Translations under genes and position numbers: made by a program
The notes under the pieces: generated by a model
What the model saw: the letters and a program-made list of their open reading frames with translations, nothing else
What the model was told of the DNA's origin: nothing
Database searches by the model: none
Shown: piece after piece, positions 8,758-16,386 of the stretch
Layout of the letters: each line of letters opens with the position of its first letter
Numbering within the stretch: position 1 is the stretch's first letter
Origin: Pseudonocardia benzenivorans CB1190
GTDB lineage: Bacteria > Actinomycetota > Actinomycetes > Mycobacteriales > Pseudonocardiaceae
Direction: 5' to 3'
NCBI RefSeq assembly: GCF_000196675.2
Contig: NC_015312.1
Location: 2,232,001 to 2,296,000 of the forward strand
Length of the DNA stretch: 64,000 nt

Positions 8758-9326
8758 CGCACGCCCCCGACGGGGTGCAGGCCCAGCTCGCGGTGCAGCA
8801 GCGGCCGCGCGCCCTCGGCGTCGGCGGCCGTCCACAGGTCCTCGTCGCGTCCCTGCCAGTAGTTGACCCAGGAGCTCTGGTCGCGCAGGCGCTGGTCGAC
8901 GGGGCGCTGCAGCAGGTCCAGGTCGGCGCCGTGGCCCGCCTGCTCGCTGCGCTCGTACGCGACGACCCACACGCACGGCAGCTCGGGATGCACCTCGCAG
9001 CCCCCGCTCGCCGAGACCCCGCCGCACGGCCCGTTGCGCAGCTGCTTGGGGCAGGTCATCGGGCAGGTGTAGCCCGTGGCCGGGAGCGCGCACTGCCCGC
9101 ACATCCGGCAGCCGAACAGCTCCTGCTTGGTCACGCGCTCGACGGTGGTGAACGCCGCGTAGGCCCGGGGCCGCCGCTCCAGCCAGGCCGCGACCCGCGC
9201 GTAGAGCCGGTTGGTCGCGAGCCCCGCGTGCAGGAGGTAGCCCAGCCGCGCGCCGATGCGCGGGCGGAACGGCCGCGGCCAGCCACGGCGTGCCGCCGCG
9301 TCCGCCGTGAGGTCGTCCGTCGCCAC
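8754..9326 (-). CDS. metV: MetV-like cysteine-rich protein (MTHFR C-terminal domain family)
   Basis: The 190-residue protein contains eight cysteines in its centre, at about residues 73, 76, 79, 88, 92, 101, 110 and 118 (CRMCGQC, TCPMTCPK, NGPCGG), the hallmark of the MTHFR_C/MetV family that binds zinc or iron-sulfur clusters and assembles with MetF. It probably feeds electrons to, or regulates, the MetF subunit encoded next. It is the first gene of the minus-strand operon; GTG at 9326 is preceded by GGGAGGAGG at six bases. A MetV homologue in an aerobic actinomycete next to a core MetE is less common than ordinary MetF alone. Family is well supported; electron donor is unknown. Confidence 0.85.
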   Translation of the reverse strand: MATDDLTADAAARRGWPRPFRPRIGARLGYLLHAGLATNRLYARVAAWLERRPRAYAAFTTVERVTKQELFGCRMCGQCALPATGYTCPMTCPKQLRNGPCGGVSASGGCEVHPELPCVWVVAYERSEQAGHGADLDLLQRPVDQRLRDQSSWVNYWQGRDEDLWTAADAEGARPLLHRELGLHPVGGVR

Positions 9327-9419
9327 GTCACGCCTCCTCCCGGTCGGCCGTCCATCGAGGTTCGCAGCTGCCCGGTGGTCGCGTCATCGTGCCCGACGGC
9401 CAACGTCGGTCGCGGGCTG

Positions 9420-9599
9420 TTGTGCCCGCACACAGGCCCGACAACGGTGTTCCCGCAGGGCGAACCGCGGATTCCCGCACCGTCGAGTGCCCGTCGGCGG
9501 CGGTGGTGGGGGCGATCACAACCGGCACCGGTGCTGCATTGTGCCGAAGGACAACCGAGGTCTCACGCGTTGTGCGCCCGGAAGGGCCGCACGTACAGT
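9420..9599. promoter_or_regulatory. Divergent promoter region of the methyl-cycle locus
   Basis: TTGTGC occurs three times: at 9420 as TTGTGC-cc-GCACAC, at 9539 as TTGTGC-cgaag-GACAA with one extra base shared, and at 9570. The last forms a promoter for the regulator gene: TTGTGC (9570-9575), 18-base spacer, TACAGT (9594-9599), seven bases before ATG at 9606, implying a leaderless mRNA. The repeats may be binding sites of the PucR-type regulator. Confidence 0.45.
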
Positions 9600-9605
9600 C
9601 CGCGC

Positions 9606-10976
9606 ATGGCCGCCCCGGGCTCGACGGCGAGCACCCCGCCCGTGCCCTCACGCGTACCGGTCGCGCACGCGCTGCGCCGGCCCGCGGGCGACGAGGCGGC
9701 TGTGCTGCGCCGCGTGGTGAGCATGTGCGGGCACCTGTCGGCGCTCGCCGCGCAGAACACCGAGCTGGCCGACGTCGTCACCTTCCTCGCCGAGGGCGTC
9801 GGCGCGGGGGTCGTCGTGCTCGACCGGCGGCTCGACGAGCTCGCCCGGGCCGGGCTCCCCGGCGGCGACGACCTCGTCGGCGGGGTCCGCGAGCAGGCCG
9901 GGGTTGCCGGGCTGCGCACGGTGCTCGCCGCCGCGGCGCGGACCCGCCGGGCGCTGACCGTCCCGGGTTCGGCGGCGGCCGGGGCGGCGACGGTCGTCGC
10001 GCCCGTCTCGGTCGGCGACGACGTCTCCGGGTACCTGCTGACCGCCAGCCACGCCGGCAGCGACCTCACCGAGGACATGCGGCTGCTCGTGACCGAGCAC
10101 GCGGCGATGGTGTGCGGTGTCGTGCTCGGCCGGGAGCTGGTCGTCACCGCCGCGGCGGGCCGGGCCCGCCAGGAGCTTGTCGAGGGTCTGCTGCTGGTGC
10201 GCGACCGCGACGACCCCGAGGTCGAACGCTGGGCCCAGCACCTGGGCTTCGAGCCGGGCCGCGGGTACTGCGCGGTCGCGGTCAGCCTGGCGGGCGACCG
10301 GGCCGCGACGGCGTTCCCCGCCGTCGAGACCGCGCTCGGCCGGCTCGCGCCCGAGGCGATCGTCGCCGCCCGGGCCGACGAGATCGTCGCCATCGTCCCG
10401 GCGACGGCCGGCGGCGCACCGGGCCGGGGCGTCGCACCGGGGCCGCTCGCCACCGCCCGCGCCGTCGCGGCGGGCTGCGTCGCGGCCATGTCGGGCAGGG
10501 CGGGCGCGTCGGTCCCGGTCGCGGTCGGCGTCGGCAACCCCTGCGACACGGCCGCCGAGATCGCCCGCTCCTACGCCGAGGCCCGGCACGCGCTGGCGGC
10601 GAGCGAGAAGCTCGGCGAGTTCGGCGGGGTCACGGCGTTCGCCGACCTCGGCATCCACCGGCTGTTGCTGCGCGTTCCCGACGTCACCGACCTGCGCGAC
10701 TTCGCCGAGGAGGTCGTCGGCGCGTTGCTGGCGGAGGAGCGGACCGGCGGCATGGAGTACCTGGCGACCCTGTCGGCCTACTTCGAGCACAACAACTCCC
10801 CGCGCCGGGCCGCGGAGAAGCTGCACGTGCACCCGAACACCGTCAGCTACCGCATCCGGCGCATCGAGGAGATCACCGGCCTGTCGCTCGACGTGCGGCG
10901 CGACCGGCTGATGGCCGAGGTCGCCGTCGAGATCCTCGATGCGCTGGGCGACAGGGCGGGCGGAGGCCGACGATGA
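9606..10976 (+). CDS. PucR/CdaR-family transcriptional regulator
   Basis: The 456-residue protein has a GAF-like sensory N-terminus (to about residue 180), a CdaR/GGDEF-like middle domain, and the typical C-terminal PucR helix-turn-helix, where NSPRRAAEKLHVHPNTVSYRIRRIEEITG is readable near residues 398-426. Such proteins sense small metabolites and control neighbouring catabolic genes. It is divergent from the eight-gene methyl-cycle operon and its stop overlaps the next ATG (ATGA) for the methyltransferase-reductase fusion, so it probably controls both units. A TACAGT -10 box seven bases before ATG and no Shine-Dalgarno sequence suggest leaderless translation. The signal is unknown. Confidence 0.85.
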   Translation: MAAPGSTASTPPVPSRVPVAHALRRPAGDEAAVLRRVVSMCGHLSALAAQNTELADVVTFLAEGVGAGVVVLDRRLDELARAGLPGGDDLVGGVREQAGVAGLRTVLAAAARTRRALTVPGSAAAGAATVVAPVSVGDDVSGYLLTASHAGSDLTEDMRLLVTEHAAMVCGVVLGRELVVTAAAGRARQELVEGLLLVRDRDDPEVERWAQHLGFEPGRGYCAVAVSLAGDRAATAFPAVETALGRLAPEAIVAARADEIVAIVPATAGGAPGRGVAPGPLATARAVAAGCVAAMSGRAGASVPVAVGVGNPCDTAAEIARSYAEARHALAASEKLGEFGGVTAFADLGIHRLLLRVPDVTDLRDFAEEVVGALLAEERTGGMEYLATLSAYFEHNNSPRRAAEKLHVHPNTVSYRIRRIEEITGLSLDVRRDRLMAEVAVEILDALGDRAGGGRR

Positions 10977-12784
10977 ACGTCCGGGAGCTGCTCACGACGT
11001 CGGTGCTGGTCGGCGACGGGGCGATGGGGACGATGCTGCACGCCGCGGGCAACTCGCTCGACCAGGCGCTGCCCGCGCTCAACCTCACCGAGCCCGAGCT
11101 GGTCCGCACCATCCACGACAGCTACGTCGGTGCCGGGGTGGACCTGGTGCAGACCAACACGTTCGGCGCGAGCCGGCTGCGACTGGCCGAGTACGGCGCG
11201 GCCGACGACGTCGCCCGCATCAACGCCGCCGGCGCCCGGCTCGCGCGCGAGGCCGCCGCCCGCGCCGACCGGGCGGTGCTGGTCGCGGGCTCGGTCGCCC
11301 CCGCCGTCAGCGTCCACCAGCGCAGGCGGGTCGCGGCCGAGGAGCGCAGGGCCGCGGTGCGCGAGCAGGTCGAGGTGCTCGTCGGCGCCGGTGTCGACGT
11401 GGTGCTGCTGGAGACGTTCGGGCACCTCGACGAGCTCGTCGAGGCCTCCGAGGTGGCGCTGGAGGTCGCGCGCCGCACCGGCGACGTGCCCGTGATCGCG
11501 CAGGCGACGTTCGGCTCCGATCGGCACACGCTCTCCGGCCACACCCCGCACGAGGTCGTCACCGCGCTCGCAGGGTTCCCGCTCGCGGCGATGGGGGTCA
11601 ACTGCACGCTCGGCCCGCAGGGCTGCCTCGCGGTGCTGCGCGAGCTGCGGGTGCACACGGCGGTTCCGCTCACCGTGCAGCCCAACGCCGGACTGCCGCG
11701 GCGCGTCGGGCCCGCGCGGTTCGAGTACGACATCGACGCCGACTACTTCGTCCGCTACACCCGCCAGCTGCTCGACGCCGGCGCCGCGCTCGTCGGGGGC
11801 TGCTGCGGGACGACGCCGAGCCAGCTCGCCGCCGCGGCCGCGGCCGTCGCCGAGCACCGGAGCCAGCGCGCGGCCGAGGTCGCCGAGCGGGTCGCCGCGA
11901 CCGCCGTCGTCCCCGAGCGGCCCGAGACCGACGGGCCCTTCTCGGCGCCGGGGCACGTCGTCGCCGTGGAGCTGCGGCCCGCGCCGACGGGCGGGGTCGA
12001 CGAGGCGCTCGAGCTCGCGGCCGAGCTGCAGCAGGCCGGCGTCGGGTTGGTGTCGGTCGCCGCGTCGTCGAGCCCTCGGGCGCAGGTGAACTCCGTCGAC
12101 CTCGCGCTGCACCTGCACAACCGGCTCGGCCTGACCACGCTCGCGAGCGTCACCACGTGGGACCGCACGATCATGGCGCTGCAGGCCGACCTGCTCGGCG
12201 CGCACGCCCTCGGGGTGCGCGGCGTCGTGTGCGAGACCGGGACACCGCCCCTGCTGGGCGACTACCCACATGTCGACGGCATCTGGGACGTCGACTCGCT
12301 CGGGCTCATCGAGCTGCTCGCGGGCCTCAACGATGGCACCGACTACCACGGGCTGCGGCTGGGGACGAAGACGTCGTTCGAGATCGGGGCCCGGGTCAAC
12401 CCCGGCAGCCGCGACCCCGGCCGGGCCGCGGCGGGGGCCCTGGACAAGATCGCCGCGGGTGCGCAGTTCCTCATCACCCGGCCCGTGCACGAGCTCGCCG
12501 GCCTGGAGCGGGTGCTGGAGGCCGTCGACGGGCGGGTGCCCGTGCTCGTCGCGGTCCGGCCGCTGACCGGCTTCGACGAGGCCGACTACCTCGCCCACGA
12601 GGTTCCCGACGTCACGATCCCCGCCGCGACACTGGCGGCCCTGCAGGACGCGGGCCCCGACGCCCGCGCCGCCGGCATCGACCTGGCCGTCGCGCTCGCG
12701 GACCAGGTCCGCGGCATGGCGAAGGGTGTCGTCGTGACGGGTGGGTCCGACGTCGTCGAGGCAGTCCGCCGACTGCTCGGATAG
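10973..12784 (+). CDS. Bifunctional homocysteine S-methyltransferase / methylenetetrahydrofolate reductase fusion
   Basis: Residues 1-300 form a homocysteine methyltransferase domain (as in MetH N-terminus and BHMT): GAMGTML at the start and zinc ligands C211 (VNCTLGPQG) and C277-C278 (GGCCGTTP). Residues 330-600 resemble MTHFR (LTTLASVTTWDRT, FEIGARVNPGS, AGAQFLITRPV). This is the YitJ-type architecture of Bacillus. It could methylate homocysteine from a donor such as betaine or methylmethionine and also handle methylene-THF. The MTHFR half is shorter and more divergent than the separate MetF here, so its activity is less certain. ATG overlaps the regulator stop, making a two-gene operon. 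Confidence 0.88.
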   Translation: MNVRELLTTSVLVGDGAMGTMLHAAGNSLDQALPALNLTEPELVRTIHDSYVGAGVDLVQTNTFGASRLRLAEYGAADDVARINAAGARLAREAAARADRAVLVAGSVAPAVSVHQRRRVAAEERRAAVREQVEVLVGAGVDVVLLETFGHLDELVEASEVALEVARRTGDVPVIAQATFGSDRHTLSGHTPHEVVTALAGFPLAAMGVNCTLGPQGCLAVLRELRVHTAVPLTVQPNAGLPRRVGPARFEYDIDADYFVRYTRQLLDAGAALVGGCCGTTPSQLAAAAAAVAEHRSQRAAEVAERVAATAVVPERPETDGPFSAPGHVVAVELRPAPTGGVDEALELAAELQQAGVGLVSVAASSSPRAQVNSVDLALHLHNRLGLTTLASVTTWDRTIMALQADLLGAHALGVRGVVCETGTPPLLGDYPHVDGIWDVDSLGLIELLAGLNDGTDYHGLRLGTKTSFEIGARVNPGSRDPGRAAAGALDKIAAGAQFLITRPVHELAGLERVLEAVDGRVPVLVAVRPLTGFDEADYLAHEVPDVTIPAATLAALQDAGPDARAAGIDLAVALADQVRGMAKGVVVTGGSDVVEAVRRLLG

Positions 12785-12916
12785 CCCTACTCCTCCCGGT
12801 CGTCACGAACGTGGGGTTGCGTCTCCCCGGTCTCTCGCGACACGCCGATCTCGTAGGTGCTCAGGCGGCACACCTCGTGACATCGTCACCTGGTCGGCTG
12901 ACGGGCGAGGGGGCGG

Positions 12917-14770
12917 ATGGTCGAGCAGCTCGTGCCGCGCGCCGATCCCCGTCGCGTCGGCGACACCCGCAGGCGCGTGTCGGCGGTCCCGTACGCGCCG
13001 GGTCTCGACGGCCTGCGCGCGCTCGCCGTCGTCGCGGTCCTCGTCTACCACCTCGAGCTCTCGTGGGCCGGTGGCGGCTTCCTCGGCGTCGAGATCTTCT
13101 TCACCCTCAGCGGGTTCCTCGTCACGCAGCTGCTCGTGGCCGAGCTGCGCGCCCGCGGACGGGTCGACGCGAAGGCGTTCTTCCTGGCCCGCGCGCGCAG
13201 GCTCGTCCCGGCGCTGGTCGCCTGCGTGCTCGCGACGGTCGTCGTCTACCGGCTGCTGCTGCCCGGTGACGTCGGTGGCATCCGGGACGACGCGTTCGCG
13301 TCCTTGACCTACGTCCAGAACTGGCACCTGGTCATCGCCGGCATCCCGTACGGCGAGGCGTTCGCGCGGCCCTCGCCGCTGCTGCACATCTGGTCACTCG
13401 GCGTCGAGGGCCAGCTGTACCTGCTCTGGCCGCTGCTGTTCGTCGGCGTGCTCGCGATGGTGGCCCGCAGGCGGGCCGCGGCCGTCGCGCTGCTGCTGGC
13501 GATGGGGTCGGCCGTGGTGATGGCCCTGCTCTACGACCCGGACTCGAACATCCGCGTCTACTACGGCACCGACGCCCGCTCGGCGGGGTTCCTCGTCGGG
13601 GCGGCGCTCGCACTGGTCTACGGCCCCGAGGCGTGGTCGCGCCGGCTGTCGAGGCCGCGGCGCGCGATCGTCGACTTCGGTGGGGGCGTGGCGCTGGTGG
13701 CGCTGGTCGTCGCCCTGTCGACGGCCTCGGAGTTCGACGACCAGCTCTACGAGCGCGGCGGCTTCCTGCGTGCCGGGCTGCTGACCGCGGTCGTGATCGT
13801 CGCCGCGGCCCGCAACGGCGTGGTCACGAGCGTGCTCGCGCGCCGCCCCCTGATCTGGCTCGGCCGCCGCTCGTACGGCATCTACCTCTACCACTGGCCG
13901 ATCTTCGTGCTGACCCGGCCGGGGATCGACGTCCCGGCGCCGGCGTGGCTGGTCGACCTCGGCCGGGTCGTGGCGACGTTCCTGGTCGCGGAGCTGTCCT
14001 ACCGGTTCCTGGAGACGCCGATCCGGCGTGGGGCGATCCGGCGGGTGTGCGCGCGGGCGAAGGCCGGCACCGCGGCCGTCGCGACGTGCGGGGTGCTCGC
14101 GCTGACGCTGACCGCCTGCGGGATCGTCGCCGTGACGGGAACTCCCGGCGCCGCCCCGGTGCCGCCCGCCGCGGCCGCCGACGACGAGCCACCCGTCGAC
14201 GCCGCGCCCGCCGACCCGGGAAGCGCCGCACCCGTCGCACCGGGGGCCTCCACGGCGGCCGGGGCCCCGGCGACCCCGACGACCGCGCCCGCCACCCCGA
14301 GCGGCGGGGTGGGGCGCCCGGTGCTCGTCGTCGGCGACTCGATCACCCTCGGCAGCGCCGACGCGCTGACGACCGCGCTCGGCCCGCAGACGACCGTCGA
14401 CGGGAAGGTGGGCAGGCAGTTCAGCACCGCGCCCGCGATCGTCGCCGCGTGGGTGACCGCGCACGACGGGCCCGTGGTGGTCGACCTCGGGGCCAACGGG
14501 ACCATCAGCCGGCGCGACGTCGACGCCGTCGTGAGCGCCGCGCGCGCCGAGCGGATCGTGTTCGTCGGGGTGTCGGTGCCGCGACGCTGGCAGGACGCGA
14601 ACAACGCGACCCTGCGCGAGGCCGTCGCGGCGGCCGGCCCGCGCGCGGCGTTCGTCGACTGGGCGGCGATCGTCGCGGCGGACCCGTCGATCATCGGGCC
14701 CGACGGCGTGCACCCGACCGTCCGCGGCCGGACGGTGCTCGCCACCGCCGTCCGGCAGGCACTCGGCTGA
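12917..14770 (+). CDS. OafA/YrhL-type membrane O-acyltransferase with C-terminal SGNH domain
   Basis: The 617-residue protein starts with an acyltransferase-3 domain of about ten membrane segments: PGLDGLRALAVVAVLVYHLE with the catalytic His, FTLSGFL, and SYGIYLYHWPIF. A Pro/Ala-rich linker (about residues 415-470) leads to an extracytoplasmic SGNH hydrolase-like domain with GDSITLGS and the C-terminal DGVHPT carrying the likely Asp-His pair. Proteins of this build acetylate cell-wall or surface polysaccharides. ATG at 12917 is preceded by GAGGGGG. It stands alone, with 132 featureless bases before it. The substrate is unknown. Confidence 0.88.
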   Translation: MVEQLVPRADPRRVGDTRRRVSAVPYAPGLDGLRALAVVAVLVYHLELSWAGGGFLGVEIFFTLSGFLVTQLLVAELRARGRVDAKAFFLARARRLVPALVACVLATVVVYRLLLPGDVGGIRDDAFASLTYVQNWHLVIAGIPYGEAFARPSPLLHIWSLGVEGQLYLLWPLLFVGVLAMVARRRAAAVALLLAMGSAVVMALLYDPDSNIRVYYGTDARSAGFLVGAALALVYGPEAWSRRLSRPRRAIVDFGGGVALVALVVALSTASEFDDQLYERGGFLRAGLLTAVVIVAAARNGVVTSVLARRPLIWLGRRSYGIYLYHWPIFVLTRPGIDVPAPAWLVDLGRVVATFLVAELSYRFLETPIRRGAIRRVCARAKAGTAAVATCGVLALTLTACGIVAVTGTPGAAPVPPAAAADDEPPVDAAPADPGSAAPVAPGASTAAGAPATPTTAPATPSGGVGRPVLVVGDSITLGSADALTTALGPQTTVDGKVGRQFSTAPAIVAAWVTAHDGPVVVDLGANGTISRRDVDAVVSAARAERIVFVGVSVPRRWQDANNATLREAVAAAGPRAAFVDWAAIVAADPSIIGPDGVHPTVRGRTVLATAVRQALG

Positions 14771-15116
14771 CCCGACGGGTCCGACCGGCCCATTCGCCAT
14801 TCGCACACGGCGGGTCCCAATTGTTCCGGCGGGTTTTTGCCGACAGTTAATTTAGGGTTGGTAACCGGCGACACGCGAGTGTGCGCAGTACGGAGCGTCA
14901 CAACAGAACCGGACATAACGTGCCTGCTGCACTTCGACCGGGTGGGCCGCGGCACCGCTCGTGACCGCACGTCCCCGGCTCGCCTCCGAAACGTGGTGGT
15001 CACGCCTTTATCACAACGGCCGTCCGAATGGGCCGGTACCCGCGACGCGCGCGAGCGCGGGGGGTGCTCTAGTTTCCTTTTCCGAGAATGTGCGTTGAGG
15101 CAGGAAAGGAGGGTCG
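14771..15116. other. Intergenic region upstream of the ATP-grasp gene
   Basis: No gene is seen. The stretch includes unusually AT-rich DNA at 14845-14870 with GGTAACC, a likely promoter area, and ends in a strong AAAGGAGGG ribosome site for the gene at 15117. I could not match it to a riboswitch. Confidence 0.5.
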
Positions 15117-16361
15117 ATGATCGACGCGGTGCTGCTCCATCCGAACGACGGGTGCCTGACGGTCGCGCGGGAGCTCACCCGGCGCGGGGTCCGGGTGCAC
15201 GCGCTCGCGACCCCCGAGTACGCCCACGTGACCCGCAGCCGCGGGGTGCGCGGCCAGGTCATGCCCGACATCCGCGAGCACCCCCGCGCCTGGCTCGACG
15301 CGCTGGCCGGCGTCGACGACGGGGTGCTGATCTGCGGGTCGGACGCCGCGTCGGAGTGGGTCGTCCGCCACCGCGCGCGCATCCCCGCCCGGCTGCGGTC
15401 GTTCGAGGCCCCGGGCGGCGCCCACCTCGACCTGATGGACAAGCGCACGACCTACCGGATCGCCGCCGAGGCGGGCGTGCGGGCGCCGTGGATGCACCAC
15501 GTCGCCGACCGTGCGGACCTCGACGACCTGCTCGGCGAGCTCACCTACCCGTGCGTCCTCAAGCCGACGCTGGGGCACGTCGCCAAGGAGCTCGTCGGCG
15601 TCGGCACCGTGCACATCGCGTCGCGCGCCGACGCGCTGGCGCACGCGGTGCCGTTGCTCGACCTCGGCGTCCCGATCCTGTTCACCGAGCTCGTCCCCGG
15701 ACCGGAGACCCTGCTCGAGGGCGCGGTCATGGTTCGCGACCACGACGGCGGCTACCCGTTGAGCTACGGGCGGCGCAAGCTGCGGCAGTGGCCGATGGAC
15801 TACGGCGTGGGCTCGTTGACCGAGGCCGTGCCGGTGCCCGAGACCGTCGCGCTCACCCGGCGGCTGCTCGACCACACCGGCTACGTCGGGCTCGCCGCGT
15901 GTGAGACCAAGCGTCACGCCGGAACCGGTGAGCTGTACCTCATCGAGGTCAACGTCCGGGTGCCGGGCAACTTCGGCCTCGCGCAGGCCTGCGGTGTCGA
16001 GGGGCCGTGGCGGCTCTACGCGACGCTCGCCGGGCTTCCGGTGGGCCCGCAGCGCCCGCAGGTCGACGGCCGCAAGGTCCTACTGCCCGTCAAGGACGCC
16101 CAGGCCGTCATCGCCCGGGTACGCCGCGGCGAGACCACCTACGGCCGGGCCGCCCGGTCGCTGCGCGGGACCCGCGACTTCGGCGCCTTCGCCGCGCGCG
16201 ACCCACTGCCGGCGCTGCACCAGCTGGCGAGCACGCTGCTCAAGGCCCGGGGCCGCGTCGGCAGGCCGGCGGCCGCGCCCGTCGCGGTCGACGTGCGCGC
16301 CCCGCTGTCACCGCCGCTCGTCCGCACGGCGTGCAGCCCGGGCGGCGGCCGGCCGTCGTAG
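15117..16361 (+). CDS. ATP-grasp domain protein of unknown substrate
   Basis: The 414-residue protein resembles carbamoyl-phosphate-synthase-type ATP-grasp ligases. LLHPNDGCLTVARELTRRG opens a Rossmann-like pre-ATP-grasp fold, YPCVLKPTLGHVAKE is the ATP-binding lysine region, and YLIEVNVRVPGN supplies the Mg-binding Glu and Asn. Such enzymes join a carboxylate to an amine or thiol through an acyl phosphate. It follows no biosynthetic partner and the next gene is convergent, so context gives no substrate. A strong ribosome site precedes ATG at 15117. The C-terminal 100 residues are less conserved in appearance and basic. Confidence 0.8.
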   Translation: MIDAVLLHPNDGCLTVARELTRRGVRVHALATPEYAHVTRSRGVRGQVMPDIREHPRAWLDALAGVDDGVLICGSDAASEWVVRHRARIPARLRSFEAPGGAHLDLMDKRTTYRIAAEAGVRAPWMHHVADRADLDDLLGELTYPCVLKPTLGHVAKELVGVGTVHIASRADALAHAVPLLDLGVPILFTELVPGPETLLEGAVMVRDHDGGYPLSYGRRKLRQWPMDYGVGSLTEAVPVPETVALTRRLLDHTGYVGLAACETKRHAGTGELYLIEVNVRVPGNFGLAQACGVEGPWRLYATLAGLPVGPQRPQVDGRKVLLPVKDAQAVIARVRRGETTYGRAARSLRGTRDFGAFAARDPLPALHQLASTLLKARGRVGRPAAAPVAVDVRAPLSPPLVRTACSPGGGRPS

Positions 16362-16386
16362 GCCCGCGCCGCCACCCGGGCGGGCG

